Shown here: in pieces, positions 24,770 through 35,327 of the stretch
Layout: every line of letters starts with the position of its first letter
Numbering within the stretch: position 1 is the first letter of the stretch
From: Tsukamurella sputi
GTDB taxonomy: Bacteria; Actinomycetota; Actinomycetes; Mycobacteriales; Mycobacteriaceae
Assembly: GCF_007858445.1 (NCBI RefSeq)
Contig: NZ_VIGV01000006.1
Location: 98,967 to 162,966 of the forward strand
DNA length: 64,000 bases
Direction: 5' to 3'
The notes under the pieces: generated by a model
What the model saw: the letters and a program-made list of their open reading frames with translations, nothing else
Database searches by the model: none
Told to the model about the DNA's origin: nothing
Position numbers and translations under genes: made by a program

Positions 24770-25489
24770 TCAGATCGGCAGCGAGCCGGAGTAGGTGAAC
24801 ACCTCGTTGTCGAACTCGCTGGAGGACATGGTGATCCCGGCGCCGAGGCGTACGCCGACGTTGCCGACGCAACCGTCGACCTTGACGTGCACGCCCTCGA
24901 CGGACACGCCCGCGCGGTTCTTCGAGATCTTCTTCGTCCGGACGATGGAGGTGGCGATGCCGCCGGGCTTGATGGTGGTGGAGACGTTCGCGGCTGCGCC
25001 GAGGCCGGCGCCGATGCCTGCGCCGACATTGAGTGTGCCGCCGGTGATCGACAGCGCAGGGCTGACGGAGACGCTGGGGCCGAGCGTCGCGGACACGCCG
25101 CCACCCACCGAGACGCCCGAGGCGACGTCCACGGCGCAGCCGATCTGCACGATGAGCGCCATGTCCGCGCCCTGGAGCTCGCTGCTGCCGGCACCGTCGA
25201 CGGTGCCGATCGCGGTGGCCTTGAAGAACGCTTCCCGGCTGGTGGGGGTGCCGGCGAGGTTGGAGACGGGGTTGATCTCCACGTTCTCGAGGCGGATCTT
25301 CAGTCGCCATTCGTCCTTCGCTGCGCGGGAGATCTCCGAATCCTTCATCGTCGTGGGCGCCGCGATGGCGGGCGCGGAGGTTGTGCCGGCAAGGCAGGCG
25401 ACGGCGAGGGCGGGGCTGAGGATCCGGGTTGCGAGGAGGCGCCGGCGGATGCCGGCGGGGCGCCGGACGGTGGCGTCGGGGGGAGTCAT
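24770..25489 (-). CDS. MspA-family outer-membrane porin
   Basis: A mycomembrane channel protein. After a signal peptide (cleavage near 'APAIAAPT') comes 'RLKIRLENVEINPVSNLAGT', 'SREAFFKATAIGTVDGAGSS', 'LQGADMALIVQIGCAVDVAS' and the Gly/Ser-rich strands 'LGPSVSVSPALSITGGTLNV', the typical MspA pattern. MspA-type octamers let small hydrophilic nutrients cross the mycolate outer membrane, and the gene is restricted to mycolic-acid bacteria. Start: ATG 25489 gives a 239-residue precursor; ATG 25501 is equally possible and neither has a strong ribosome-binding site. Confidence 0.88.
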   Translation of the reverse strand: MTPPDATVRRPAGIRRRLLATRILSPALAVACLAGTTSAPAIAAPTTMKDSEISRAAKDEWRLKIRLENVEINPVSNLAGTPTSREAFFKATAIGTVDGAGSSELQGADMALIVQIGCAVDVASGVSVGGGVSATLGPSVSVSPALSITGGTLNVGAGIGAGLGAAANVSTTIKPGGIATSIVRTKKISKNRAGVSVEGVHVKVDGCVGNVGVRLGAGITMSSSEFDNEVFTYSGSLPI

Positions 25490-25723
25490 GACGGGGAGCA
25501 TTGCACGATCGAAGGCACTTTCCAAGCCGCGTGGTGCGGATGTTTCACATGTGCAGTGAACTCTCGAATCGCTACTACCAGTGGATGATTCGATGCCGCC
25601 GATAGTTCGGAGAGCTGCCTCCGAAAGGCTGGTTCAGCGCCCCGCCGACCGGTTGGGTGATTCCCCGCCAGTCGGACGGGTGCGTGGAACGAGGAGCGTC
25701 GGCGGCGGGTCGGCGCAGGGCCG

Positions 25724-27304
25724 CTACGAGGCCAGGTCCCGCCGGGACTCGGAGACGGCGGCGAGCAGGAGCGCCGCTGCGGCGATCGCCAGAAGAGCTA
25801 GGCTCGCACCGGTGAGCACGGTGGCCCCGGGCTGTGTCGCGACGTGCTTGAAGGGCGAGATCTTCGCGACCCAATCGGGCAGTTTGAGCACGTCCGCCAC
25901 CATCGTGGTCACGCACAGGGCGAGCACGATCCAGCCGATCGACGCCCACCGCGCCGAGATGCCCCCGGCGAGAGCGGCGATCGCCGTGATCACCCACACC
26001 GCGGGGAGTGCGGCGAGCGCGGGCACGATGAGTTCGCGGCCGGCCGTGAGGGAGACGCCGACGCCCAGCGCGAAGCTCGCGATCGACGTGGCGACCACGG
26101 CTGCGACCAGGTGGGAGACGTACCAGCGCACCCGCGGCACGGGAGCCGACAGCAGGTACTCGGCGCGGCCGGAGGTCTCCTCGGAGCAGGCCGTGTTGAC
26201 GATGGAGATGCCCAGCGCGGCGATCGCCATGCCCATGATGGAGAACTCGGCGCCGAAGAAGACGTCGAGCAGATTGGAGCCGGATCCGCCGAGTCGCTCC
26301 AGCATCTCGCGCGTCCCGGTGTTGCCCACCAGTGAGTCGATCGCGCTGCCCATGCCGCCGAAGGCGAGGCCCACCGCGAGCATGCCGACGCTCCATCCGA
26401 TGACCTGCCCGCGGTGCAGTCGCCAGGTGAGCGCCTCCACGGAGCCCAGCAGTGCGCTGCCGCGTTCGCGGCCGCGGCCCACGGGGATCAGGCCGGCACC
26501 CAGGTCGCGCTGGGCGGCGAGCCGCAGCGCCACCGCGGTGAGCACCACCGAGGCCGCGAGCAGCAACAGGATCGGCCACGGCCGGTCGTCGGCGAACGGG
26601 CGGATCTGCTGCGCCCACCCGAGCGGAGAGAGCCAGGACTCCCAGCCGGGCTCGGCGGGGAGCGTCCCGTCACTGCGGATGACGGAGACGTCGCCGACGG
26701 CTCGGAGCAGGTACGCCGCACCGAGACCGACGGCGAACAGGCCGCGCGCGGCCCGCGCTCCCTCGGTGAGCTGTGCGCAGAGCACCGCGAAGGCGGCGAA
26801 GACGATGCCCGTGCAGGCCCAGAGCGCCCCGAACATGATGCTGCCCTGCGCATCCGCGCCCATGCCCACCAGTACCAGCGCGCTGAGTACGCCGATCGAG
26901 AGGCTGAGCACGGTCGATTCGATCATGGCCGCGATCGGGGGAGCGGTGCGGTCGATGGCGGAGGCGCCCAACATCTCCCGGCGCCCGGACTCCTCGTCGG
27001 CGCGGGTGTGCCGGATGACGAGCAGGCCCGTGAGCAGACCGAGCGCGGCCGCCATCATGACGACCATCTTGATCATGCCCACCGCGCCCGTGGTCGCGGA
27101 GTAGACGGGACCGAACATGGCTACGAGTGAAGGGTTCTCGCTCGCGGCACGGGCGGCGGAGTCGAGCGATGACTGGTCGGCGTAGTTGGTCTTCGCCGTC
27201 GAGTACGCCGACGCGGCCATCGCCACGTACAGCAGCAGCCACACCACCAACTGGATGCGATCGCGCCGCACCACGAGCCGGAGTGTGGGGGCGAGCCCCG
27301 TCAT
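25724..27304 (-). CDS. ABC transporter permease (antibiotic/polyketide exporter type)
   Basis: A 526-residue permease with about 12 hydrophobic segments, made of two similar halves that each begin with a segment like '[20 protein letters not shown]' or '[20 protein letters not shown]'. '[20 protein letters not shown]' and '[20 protein letters not shown]' are the paired cytoplasmic loops (the EESGR...LL/LG..V motif) of tetronasin-type exporters. The ATG at 27304 overlaps the ATPase stop by four bases (ATGA), so the two are translationally coupled. Expression is probably controlled by the divergent GbsR/MarR-type regulator. Confidence 0.85.
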   Translation of the reverse strand: MTGLAPTLRLVVRRDRIQLVVWLLLYVAMAASAYSTAKTNYADQSSLDSAARAASENPSLVAMFGPVYSATTGAVGMIKMVVMMAAALGLLTGLLVIRHTRADEESGRREMLGASAIDRTAPPIAAMIESTVLSLSIGVLSALVLVGMGADAQGSIMFGALWACTGIVFAAFAVLCAQLTEGARAARGLFAVGLGAAYLLRAVGDVSVIRSDGTLPAEPGWESWLSPLGWAQQIRPFADDRPWPILLLLAASVVLTAVALRLAAQRDLGAGLIPVGRGRERGSALLGSVEALTWRLHRGQVIGWSVGMLAVGLAFGGMGSAIDSLVGNTGTREMLERLGGSGSNLLDVFFGAEFSIMGMAIAALGISIVNTACSEETSGRAEYLLSAPVPRVRWYVSHLVAAVVATSIASFALGVGVSLTAGRELIVPALAALPAVWVITAIAALAGGISARWASIGWIVLALCVTTMVADVLKLPDWVAKISPFKHVATQPGATVLTGASLALLAIAAAALLLAAVSESRRDLAS

Positions 27305-28197
27305 CGCACGGCCCCCGCGGTGTCGTAGTGGCGCAGGAAGAGTTCCTCGAGCGTGGGCGGACGGCTGGTGAGCGACGTCGGGCCGGCGGCCGCGAGCTCG
27401 GTGAGAACCCTTCCGAGATCGGAGGATTCGACGCTGAACGAGATCCGGGCACCGTCGGCCTGCAGATCGTGCACGCCTGCGGTTCCCGCGAGGTCGACGG
27501 GGCGCGAGAGGGTCGCCTCGACACGCGTGCGCGAGAGGTGCCGGAGCGAGTCCAGCGAGCCGGTCTCGACGGTGGCGCCGTCCTTGATGATGGTGACGCC
27601 GTCCGCGACGCGGTCCACCTCGGAGAGGATGTGGCTGGAGAGCAGGATCGACGTGCCGGCGGCCTTGGCCTCGGCGAGGCACTGGGTGAAGACCTCCTCC
27701 ATGAGGGGATCGAGGCCGGAGGTGGGCTCGTCGAGGATCATCAGCTCGGCACGGGCCGCGAACGCCGCGACCAGCGCCACCTTCTGCCGGTTGCCCTTGC
27801 TGTAGGTGCGGGCCTTCTTCGCGGGATCGAGGGCGAAGCGGTCGATGAGTTCCGCCCGTCGAGCTTCGTCGAGGCCGCCGCGCAGGCGCCCCATGAGATC
27901 GATGATCTCGCCGCCGGACAGGTTGGGCCACAGGGTCACATCGCCCGGTACGTAGGCCAGCCGGCGGTGCAGCGCGGGAGCCTGGGACCACGGATCGCCG
28001 CCGAGTAGTTCGACGGTGCCCGAGGTCTTCTTCAGCAGGCCGAGGAGGACGCGGATGGTGGTGGATTTGCCGGCCCCGTTGGGTCCGAGGAAGGCGTGGA
28101 CCTCTCCCGGCGTCACGTGGAGGTCGAGCCCATTGAGCGCATGTGCGCTGCCGAAGGTCTTGGTGAGGCCCTCGACGCGGATGACTTCGGTTGTCAT
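27301..28197 (-). CDS. ABC transporter ATP-binding protein
   Basis: A 298-residue ATPase that powers the downstream permease. Walker A is '[16 protein letters not shown]' near residue 40, the signature is '[15 protein letters not shown]', Walker B with the catalytic Glu is '[14 protein letters not shown]' and the H-loop is '[14 protein letters not shown]'. The C-terminal 80 residues form an accessory domain, as in DrrA-like drug exporters. It is the first gene of a two-gene operon, divergent from the regulator, with the palindrome at 28218-28233 about 21 bases upstream of its start. Confidence 0.93.
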   Translation of the reverse strand: MTTEVIRVEGLTKTFGSAHALNGLDLHVTPGEVHAFLGPNGAGKSTTIRVLLGLLKKTSGTVELLGGDPWSQAPALHRRLAYVPGDVTLWPNLSGGEIIDLMGRLRGGLDEARRAELIDRFALDPAKKARTYSKGNRQKVALVAAFAARAELMILDEPTSGLDPLMEEVFTQCLAEAKAAGTSILLSSHILSEVDRVADGVTIIKDGATVETGSLDSLRHLSRTRVEATLSRPVDLAGTAGVHDLQADGARISFSVESSDLGRVLTELAAAGPTSLTSRPPTLEELFLRHYDTAGAVR

Positions 28198-28217
28198 GGC
28201 GCAGACGCTACGCTCAG

Positions 28218-28233
28218 TTCACAAATTTGTGAA
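28218..28233. promoter_or_regulatory. 16-bp perfect palindrome, operator of the ABC exporter/regulator pair
   Basis: TTCACAAATTTGTGAA reads the same on both strands. It lies between the divergent starts (ABC ATPase 28197, regulator about 28254), the usual place and size for a MarR/GbsR-type site. Confidence 0.75.
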
Positions 28234-28253
28234 GTGTCTGAATTTTGGCTATC

Positions 28254-28724
28254 GTGACCTGCGTGGACGCGCCGAACTTCGTGGAGAACATGGCCGCCGC
28301 GTTCGTCGACGCGGGGATGCAGCGCATGGCTGCCCGTGTCTTCGCCGCCGTCCTGGCCTCGTCGGAGGGCGCCCTGACGCCGTCGCAGATCGGCCAGCAG
28401 CTGCAGGTGTCCGCGGGCGCGGTCTCGGGCGCGGTGGGGTATCTCGAACAGACGGGGATGATCCGCCGCACGCACGTCCCGGGGTCGCGGCACAGCCTCA
28501 TCACGCTCGCCGACGACATCTGGTACGAGGTCTTCGCTTCCCGCAACCCCTTCCTGGAGCGCTGGCGCGACCTTGCGGACGAGGGGATCGACGAGTTGCC
28601 GGGAGGCAGCCCGGCCGCCGAACGCCTGTCCGTGATGCGCGACTTCTTCGACTTCATGATCACCGAGCTTCCCGAGATGATGGAGCGCTGGCGGAAGGTC
28701 CGTGAGAGCAAGCACGGGCACTGA
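28254..28724 (+). CDS. GbsR/MarR-type winged-helix regulator
   Basis: About 156 residues. 'VENMAAAFVDAGMQRMAARV' starts the dimer helix; 'LTPSQIGQQLQVSAGAVSGA' and 'VGYLEQTGMIRRTHVPGSRH' are the helix-turn-helix and wing. The C-terminal helices resemble those of actinobacterial GbsR-like regulators placed next to drug-type ABC exporters. Start: GTG 28254 or GTG 28263; both are preceded by weak signals. It probably represses itself and the divergent ABC operon through the 16-bp palindrome. Confidence 0.85.
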   Translation: MTCVDAPNFVENMAAAFVDAGMQRMAARVFAAVLASSEGALTPSQIGQQLQVSAGAVSGAVGYLEQTGMIRRTHVPGSRHSLITLADDIWYEVFASRNPFLERWRDLADEGIDELPGGSPAAERLSVMRDFFDFMITELPEMMERWRKVRESKHGH

Positions 28725-28845
28725 AGGGCGACGCGACAGCGGGATTCGGGCAACACGGACTCGTCATGAGCGCAGCGCGGTGCGCGGGAGTGATCGGCGG
28801 GATACTGGACGCGGCACGTCGTCCCCCGCACGAAGGAGTCCCACC

Positions 28846-29727
28846 ATGACCGCACCCACCCCGCCCGGAGGCACCTTCGACCTCGGCGGCGACCTGACGG
28901 TGACGCGATTCGGCTACGGCGCCATGCAGCTCGCGGGCCCGCACGTCTTCGGCCCGCCCGCAGACCGCGAGGCCGCGATCGAGGTGCTGCAAGACGTGAT
29001 CGACCTCGGCATCACGCACATCGACACCAGCGACTACTACGGCCCGTTCGTCACCAACGAGATCATCCGTGAGGCCCTGCACCCGTACCCGGACTCGCTG
29101 CACATCGTCACCAAGGTCGGCGCGCGACGCGACGACACCGGCGGCTGGCCGCCGGCGCTCGAGCCCGACGACCTGCGTCGCGCCGTCGACGAGAACCTCG
29201 AGCGTCTCGGCCTCGACGTGATCGACGTGGTGAACCTGCGCGTCGGTGATTTCGACACCCCGGCCCCCGGATCGATCGCGGAGCCCTTCACCGTGCTCGC
29301 GGAGCTGCAGCAGCAGGGCCTCATCCGGCACCTCGGCGTGAGCACGGTGACGGCGGAGCAGGTCGCCGAAGCGCAGTCGATCGCGCCCGTGGCGTGCGTC
29401 CAGAACTTCTACAACATCGCCCACCGCGTCGACGACGAGCTGGTGGATTCGCTGGCGGCGCAGGGCATCGCGTACGTGCCCTACTTCCCCCTCGGCGGGT
29501 TCAGCCCGCTGCAGTCGGAGGCTCTAGACGCCGTCGCGAACCGGCTCGGCGCCACCCCGATGGCGGTGGCGCTCGCCTGGCTGCTGCAGCGATCGCCGAA
29601 CATCCTCCTGATCCCGGGTACCTCGTCCGTCGTGCACCTGCGCGAGAACATCGCCGGCGCCGCGCTGGAACTCCCGGAGGACGCGCTCGCCGAGCTGAAC
29701 GCCATCGCCGGTTCGGGAGCTCAGTAG
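28846..29727 (+). CDS. Aldo/keto reductase family oxidoreductase
   Basis: A 293-residue (beta/alpha)8-barrel reductase that uses NADPH. 'TVTRFGYGAMQLAGPHVFGP' is the N-terminal strand, 'ITHIDTSDYYGPFVTNEIIR' holds the catalytic Asp and Tyr, and Lys is in 'HIVTKVGARR'. 'VACVQNFYNIAHR' and 'IPGTSSVVHLRENIAGA' are the cofactor-binding C-terminal segments. The usual His in the YQxH loop is replaced by 'VVNLRVGD', as in several subfamilies that reduce other substrates. A good ribosome-binding site, AAGGAG, precedes the ATG. The gene's end overlaps the convergent permease gene by seven bases. Confidence 0.9.
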   Translation: MTAPTPPGGTFDLGGDLTVTRFGYGAMQLAGPHVFGPPADREAAIEVLQDVIDLGITHIDTSDYYGPFVTNEIIREALHPYPDSLHIVTKVGARRDDTGGWPPALEPDDLRRAVDENLERLGLDVIDVVNLRVGDFDTPAPGSIAEPFTVLAELQQQGLIRHLGVSTVTAEQVAEAQSIAPVACVQNFYNIAHRVDDELVDSLAAQGIAYVPYFPLGGFSPLQSEALDAVANRLGATPMAVALAWLLQRSPNILLIPGTSSVVHLRENIAGAALELPEDALAELNAIAGSGAQ

Positions 29728-30500
29728 TTCCGCGGCCCGGTCTCGTACCGCCCGTCGGCGACGAGCCAGGTCACGGCCACCACCGCGATCGGCGTCACGC
29801 AGAGGATCGCGACCAGTACGTACAGCTGCATCACGGCCGCCGCCAGGGGTGAGGCTCCGCCCAGCACCATGCCGACGAACGCGCCGGGGATGGTGACCAG
29901 CCCGACGGTGCGCGTCTGGTCCAGCGCGGGGATCAGCGCCGTCGCCGCCGCGGCCCGGGCGAGTTCCAGCCGGATGAACAGCGGATCGAGGCCCAGGGCG
30001 AGACCGGCCTCCAGCTCGCCGCGGCGGGCGCTCAGCTCCTCCAGTGCCCGCTTCCCGGCGAGTCCCGCACCGGCCATGGCGGCGCCGATCGCGCTGCCCG
30101 CCACGGGAATCACTGCGATACCGCGCGCCGGGAGCACGCCGGTCGCGATGAGGGCGACAGCGAGGAGGGCCGCCGGGCCCGCGACGGCGATCGCCGTCAC
30201 CGCGAGCTCGGAGCCCCGGGGGCGCCGCCCGACGATACGACGAGCCGCCGTCCAGCCCGCGGTGGCGCCCATGACCAGCACGAACGCCGCCGTGAACCAC
30301 AGGCTCCGGACGATCAGGCTCAGCGCCATCCCGAGGGCGGCCAACTGCACGACGGCCCGCGCCGTCGAACCGAGGATCGCCGGGCCGTAGCCGGTGCGCC
30401 CGAGCCACGCCACCGCGGCGCCCGTGAGGGCGAGCGCGACGAGCGCGACCGCGAGTCCAGGGCCCACCGTGAGCAGCTCGCTCGGATCACTTCCGGTCAC
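29721..30500 (-). CDS. fetB: FetB/YbbM-family (UPF0014) ABC permease
   Basis: A 259-residue membrane protein with seven predicted segments. 'ILGSTARAVVQLAALGMALS' matches the UPF0014 start, and 'LDQTRTVGLVTIPGAFVGMV' plus 'LGGASPLAAAVMQLYVLVAI' form the family signature (G.v.lPGamtG..l.G..p..A...Q). In E. coli FetB works with the ATPase FetA and is linked to iron export and peroxide resistance. The ATPase partner is not adjacent, so it is either elsewhere or dispensable. The stop overlaps the aldo/keto reductase end. Confidence 0.82.
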   Translation of the reverse strand: MTGSDPSELLTVGPGLAVALVALALTGAAVAWLGRTGYGPAILGSTARAVVQLAALGMALSLIVRSLWFTAAFVLVMGATAGWTAARRIVGRRPRGSELAVTAIAVAGPAALLAVALIATGVLPARGIAVIPVAGSAIGAAMAGAGLAGKRALEELSARRGELEAGLALGLDPLFIRLELARAAAATALIPALDQTRTVGLVTIPGAFVGMVLGGASPLAAAVMQLYVLVAILCVTPIAVVAVTWLVADGRYETGPRNY

Positions 30501-30587
30501 GTTCCGGAAACCTAGTCGAAACGAGCCCGATTCGTGCGCACGGACCGGAATCGGTGCTGGTCACAGCCGGTAAGGTTGACCTTTCAT

Positions 30588-30616
30588 TTGGTGATCGCGG
30601 GGTGGGAAACTACAGT
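30588..30616 (+). promoter_or_regulatory. Candidate sigma-70-type promoter for gltBD
   Basis: TTGGTG (30588-30593), a 17-base spacer, then TACAGT (30611-30616). It lies about 104 bases upstream of the gltB ATG. Confidence 0.45.
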
Positions 30617-30719
30617 TTCGGGTACAGCCAACGATGCCTGAGGTGATCCGCCGTCCCTGGATCGCCGAACCTTGAAGAACCCGTTCCGCCGTGAGGCGCT
30701 GCGTAGAGGCAGGTATTCG

Positions 30720-33700
30720 ATGAGCCGTTTCGTCCCCCCGGGCCCGCAGGGCCTGTACCACCCCGCCAACGAGCACGACGCCTGTGGTGTCGCCTTCGTG
30801 GTGGACATGCACGGACGCAAGTCCCGGGACATCGTCGACAAGGCCATCACCGCTCTGGTCAACCTCGAGCACCGTGGCGCCGCGGGCGCCGAGCCCAACA
30901 CCGGTGACGGCGCCGGCATCCTGATCCAGGTTCCGGATCGCTTCTTCCGCGAGGTCGTGGACTTCGAACTGCCCCATCAGGGCGCCTACGCCACCGGCAT
31001 CGCCTTCCTGCCGCAGGCCGCCGCCGAGGCGACCGCGGCCGCCGAGGGCGTCGAGCGCATCGTCGTCGAGGAGGGCCTGAAGGTTCTCGGCTGGCGCGAC
31101 CAGCCCACCGACGACGGCTCGCTGGGCGCGCTCGCCCGCGACGCCATGCCCACCATGCGCCAGATCTTCATCGCCGGTACGGATTCCGACGGCGCGCCCC
31201 TCTCGGGCATGGACCTCGAGCGCCGCTGCTTCGTGATCCGCAAGCGCGTCGAGCGCGAGCTCGGGACCGACGGTGCCGGCGCGGGCTCGCAGGGCGAGGA
31301 GTCGGTGTACTTCCCGTCGCTGTCCAGCCAGACCTTCGTCTACAAGGGCATGCTGACCACGCCGCAGCTGCGCGGATTCTTCGTGGACCTTCAGGACGAG
31401 CGCGTGGAATCCGCTCTCGGCCTGGTGCACTCGCGCTTCTCGACCAACACATTCCCGAGCTGGCCGCTGGCTCACCCGTACCGGCGCGTGGCGCACAACG
31501 GTGAGATCAACACCGTCGGCGGCAACGAGAATTGGATGCGCGCCCGCGAGGCGCTGCTCGACGTCTCGGCCTTCGGCGAGGGCGCCGAGGACAAGATCTT
31601 CCCCATCTGCACCGAGGGCGGCTCCGACACGGCGCGTTTCGACGAGGTGCTCGAGCTGCTGCACCTCGGCGGCCGCAGCCTCCCGCACGCCGTGCTGATG
31701 ATGATCCCCGAGGCGTGGGAGCGGCACCAGGACATGGATCCGGCCCGCCGCGCCTTCTACGAGTACCACTCGTCGCTGATGGAGCCGTGGGACGGACCGG
31801 CATCGGTCTGCTTCACCGACGGCACCGTCATCGGCGCGGTCCTCGACCGTAACGGCCTGCGCCCGTCGCGCATCTGGGTGACCAAGGACGGCCTCGTCGT
31901 GCTCGGCTCCGAGGTGGGCGTGCTCGACATCGACCACTCCGAGGTGGTCTACAAGACCCGCCTGCAGCCCGGTCGCATGTTCCTCGTGGACACCGCGCAG
32001 GGCCGTATCGTCTCCGACGAGGAGATCAAGAGCGAGCTGGCCGCGGCCGAGCCCTACCAGCAGTGGCTCGACGAGGGCCTGCTGCGCCTGAAGGACCTCC
32101 CGGACCGCCCGCACCCCGTGATGCCCCACGACCGGGTCACCCAGCGCCAGCAGATGTTCGGTTTCACCACCGAGGAGCTGGACATCCTGCTCGCCCCGAT
32201 GGCGAAGACCGGCGCCGAGGCGATCGGTTCCATGGGCACCGACACCCCGGTGGCCGTGCTCTCGCTGCGCCCGCGCCTGCTGTTCGACTACTTCCAGCAG
32301 CTCTTCGCGCAGGTGACCAACCCGCCGCTGGACGCCATCCGCGAGGAGATCGTCACCAGCCTCGGCGGCACGATCGGCGGCGAGGGCGACCTGCTGAACC
32401 CGGTGGCGGGCAGCTGCCGGCAGATCCACCTGGACCAGCCGATCCTCAACAACGACGAGCTGATCAAGCTGGTCAAGGTCAACGACGACGGCACCCTGCC
32501 CGAGTTCCGGTCCGTGGTGATCCCGGGCCTGTACCACGTGGCCGAGGGCGGCAAGGGCCTGCGTGAGGCGCTCGACACAGTGCGTACGCAGGTCTCCGAG
32601 GCCATCGCCGGCGGCGCGCGTCTGATCATCCTGTCGGACCGCAACTCCGACCGGCTGCTGGCGCCGATCCCGTCGCTGCTGCTGACCTCCGCCGTGCACC
32701 ACCACCTGGTGCGCGAGCGCAGCCGCACCAAGGTGGGCCTCATCGTGGAGTCGGGCGACGCCCGCGAGGTGCACCACATGGCCGCGCTCATCGGCTGCGG
32801 CGCCGCCGCGGTCAACCCGTACATGGCCTTCGCCACCATCGAGGACATGCACCTGCGCGGCGAGCTCAACGGCACCCCGCTGGAGAAGCTCAACGCGAAC
32901 TACGTCAAGGCCGCCGGCAAGGGCGTGCTCAAGGTGATGTCCAAGATGGGCATCTCGACGCTGGCCTCGTACACCGGCGCCCAGCTGTTCCAGGTGATCG
33001 GCCTCTCGCAGGAGGTCGTCGACGAGTTCTTCACCGGCCTGCAGAGCCAGCTCGGCGGCATCGGCCTCGACGAGATCGCCGCCGACGTAGCCGCGCGGCA
33101 CAAGCGGGCCATGAACGATCGCCCCGAGGAGCTGGCGCACCGCGAGCTCGAGGTGGGCGGCGAGTACCAGTGGCGCCGCGAGGGCGAGTACCACCTGTTC
33201 AACCCGGACACCGTCTTCAAGCTCCAGCACGCCACGCGCACCGGGCAGTACAAGGTGTTCAAGGAGTATACGAAGCTCGTCGACGACCAGAGCGCACGCC
33301 TCGCCTCGCTGCGCGGCCTGTTCCGCTTCCAGAGCGATCGTCCGTCGATCTCCATCGACGAGGTCGAGCCCGCCAGCGAGATCGTCAAGCGGTTCTCGAC
33401 CGGCGCGATGAGCTACGGCTCGATCTCCGCCGAGGCGCACGAGACGTTGGCCATCGCCATGAACCGGCTCGGCGGCCGCTCGAACTCCGGTGAGGGCGGC
33501 GAGGATCCGGCGCGGTTCACGCCCGACGAGAACGGTGACTTCCGTCGTTCGGCGATCAAGCAGGTCGCCTCGGGCCGGTTCGGCGTCACCTCGCACTACC
33601 TGAGCAACTGCACCGACATCCAGATCAAGATGGCGCAGGGCGCCAAGCCCGGCGAGGGCGGCCAGCTGCCCCCGCACAAGGTGTACCCCTGGGTCGCCGA

Positions 33701-35327
33701 GGTCCGTGGTTCGACGCCGGGCGTCGGCCTGATCTCGCCCCCGCCGCACCACGACATCTACTCGATCGAGGATCTGGCGCAGCTGATCCACGACCTGAAG
33801 AACGCGAACCCGCAGGCGCGGATCCACGTGAAGCTGGTCTCGGAGATCGGCGTGGGCACGGTCGCCGCGGGCGTCTCGAAGGCGCACGCCGACGTGGTGC
33901 TCATCTCGGGCCACGACGGCGGCACCGGCGCCACCCCGCTGACCTCGGTCAAGCACGCGGGTGCGCCCTGGGAGATCGGCCTCGCCGAGACCCAGCAGAC
34001 GCTGCTGCTCAACGGTCTGCGTGACCGGATCGTGGTGCAGGTGGACGGCCAGCTCAAGACCGGCCGCGATGTCGTCGTCGCCGCGCTGCTCGGCGGCGAG
34101 GAGTTCGGCTTCGCGACCGCGCCGCTGGTGGTCTCCGGCTGCATCATGATGCGTGTCTGCCACCTGGACACCTGCCCCGTGGGCGTGGCCACCCAGAACC
34201 CGGTGCTGCGGCGCCGGTTCACCGGCAAGCCCGAGTTCGTGGAGAACTTCTTCCTCTACATCGCGGAGGAGGTGCGCGAGCTGCTCGCCGAGCTGGGCTT
34301 CCGCACCCTGCAGGAGGCCGTGGGCCAGTCGCAGATCCTCGACACCACGGCGGCGCAGGCGCACTGGTCCGATGCCAAGGCCGGCAAGCTCGACCTCTCG
34401 CCGATCCTGGCGCAGGTCGATTCGCCGTTCATGAAGCAGGATCCGTTCTGCAGCCAGCCGCAGGATCACGGCCTGGAGAAGGCCCTGGACCAGCAGCTGA
34501 TCGCGCAGGCGCGGGTCGCGGTGGATACCGGTGCGCCGGTGACCATCGAAACGCCGATCTCCAACGTCAACCGCACCGTGGGCACGATGCTGGGCCACGA
34601 GGTGACCAAGGCGCACGGCGCCGACGGCCTCCCCGAGGACACCATCGACATCACCTTCAAGGGCAGCGCGGGCAACAGCTTCGGCGCTTTCGTCCCGAAG
34701 GGCATCACGCTGCGCCTCGAGGGCGACGCCAACGACTTCGTCGGCAAGGGCCTGTCCGGCGGCAAGATCGTCGTGCGCCCGGCGCGCAACGCCCCGGAGG
34801 AGTTCGTCGCGGGCGAGAACATCATCGCGGGCAACGTGATCCTGTTCGGCGCGACCTCCGGCGAGGTGTACCTGTGCGGCAAGGCGGGTGAGCGGTTCGC
34901 GGTGCGCAACTCGGGCGCTGTCGCGGTGGTCGAGGGCGTGGGCGACCACGGCTGCGAGTACATGACCGGTGGCCGTGTCGTGGTCCTCGGCGACACGGGC
35001 CGCAACTTCGGCGCCGGCATGTCCGGCGGCGTGGCCTACGTCTACAACGCCGATGGCCGGTTCGAGCGCGACCTCAACACCGAACTGGTGGAGCTGGAGT
35101 CGCTCGACGAGTCCGATCTCGAGTTCGTTCACAGCGCCGTGACGAAGCACTACGACTACACGGGTTCCGCGGTCGCGGAGCGCGTGCTGGCCAACTGGCC
35201 GCGGGAGCGCCAGCTCTTCGCCAAGGTGATGCCGCGCGACTACAAGCGCGTCCTCACCGCCATCAAGCGCGCCGAACTCGACGGCCGCAACATCGACGAC
35301 GCAGTGATGGAGGCCGCTCGTGGCTGA
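30720..35327 (+). CDS. gltB: Glutamate synthase (NADPH), large subunit
   Basis: A 1535-residue enzyme that, with GltD, makes two glutamates from glutamine and 2-oxoglutarate. The N-terminal glutaminase domain starts at Cys22 (EHDACGVAF), so 21 residues are removed as a propeptide. The central domain and the FMN-binding synthase barrel ('[20 protein letters not shown]', '[20 protein letters not shown]') follow. The 3Fe-4S cluster is bound by '[15 protein letters not shown]' near residue 1141, and the last 250 residues are the beta-helix ('[13 protein letters not shown]'). Length and domains are normal. ATG 30720 is chosen since it puts Cys22 at the expected distance; TTG 30672 would add 16 residues. 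It overlaps gltD by 8 bases. Confidence 0.97.
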   Translation: MSRFVPPGPQGLYHPANEHDACGVAFVVDMHGRKSRDIVDKAITALVNLEHRGAAGAEPNTGDGAGILIQVPDRFFREVVDFELPHQGAYATGIAFLPQAAAEATAAAEGVERIVVEEGLKVLGWRDQPTDDGSLGALARDAMPTMRQIFIAGTDSDGAPLSGMDLERRCFVIRKRVERELGTDGAGAGSQGEESVYFPSLSSQTFVYKGMLTTPQLRGFFVDLQDERVESALGLVHSRFSTNTFPSWPLAHPYRRVAHNGEINTVGGNENWMRAREALLDVSAFGEGAEDKIFPICTEGGSDTARFDEVLELLHLGGRSLPHAVLMMIPEAWERHQDMDPARRAFYEYHSSLMEPWDGPASVCFTDGTVIGAVLDRNGLRPSRIWVTKDGLVVLGSEVGVLDIDHSEVVYKTRLQPGRMFLVDTAQGRIVSDEEIKSELAAAEPYQQWLDEGLLRLKDLPDRPHPVMPHDRVTQRQQMFGFTTEELDILLAPMAKTGAEAIGSMGTDTPVAVLSLRPRLLFDYFQQLFAQVTNPPLDAIREEIVTSLGGTIGGEGDLLNPVAGSCRQIHLDQPILNNDELIKLVKVNDDGTLPEFRSVVIPGLYHVAEGGKGLREALDTVRTQVSEAIAGGARLIILSDRNSDRLLAPIPSLLLTSAVHHHLVRERSRTKVGLIVESGDAREVHHMAALIGCGAAAVNPYMAFATIEDMHLRGELNGTPLEKLNANYVKAAGKGVLKVMSKMGISTLASYTGAQLFQVIGLSQEVVDEFFTGLQSQLGGIGLDEIAADVAARHKRAMNDRPEELAHRELEVGGEYQWRREGEYHLFNPDTVFKLQHATRTGQYKVFKEYTKLVDDQSARLASLRGLFRFQSDRPSISIDEVEPASEIVKRFSTGAMSYGSISAEAHETLAIAMNRLGGRSNSGEGGEDPARFTPDENGDFRRSAIKQVASGRFGVTSHYLSNCTDIQIKMAQGAKPGEGGQLPPHKVYPWVAEVRGSTPGVGLISPPPHHDIYSIEDLAQLIHDLKNANPQARIHVKLVSEIGVGTVAAGVSKAHADVVLISGHDGGTGATPLTSVKHAGAPWEIGLAETQQTLLLNGLRDRIVVQVDGQLKTGRDVVVAALLGGEEFGFATAPLVVSGCIMMRVCHLDTCPVGVATQNPVLRRRFTGKPEFVENFFLYIAEEVRELLAELGFRTLQEAVGQSQILDTTAAQAHWSDAKAGKLDLSPILAQVDSPFMKQDPFCSQPQDHGLEKALDQQLIAQARVAVDTGAPVTIETPISNVNRTVGTMLGHEVTKAHGADGLPEDTIDITFKGSAGNSFGAFVPKGITLRLEGDANDFVGKGLSGGKIVVRPARNAPEEFVAGENIIAGNVILFGATSGEVYLCGKAGERFAVRNSGAVAVVEGVGDHGCEYMTGGRVVVLGDTGRNFGAGMSGGVAYVYNADGRFERDLNTELVELESLDESDLEFVHSAVTKHYDYTGSAVAERVLANWPRERQLFAKVMPRDYKRVLTAIKRAELDGRNIDDAVMEAARG

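Noticed and set aside
30672-30719. TTG start for gltB
   Set aside because: It would lengthen the propeptide to 37 residues; ATG 30720 places the nucleophile Cys at 22, closer to known enzymes.
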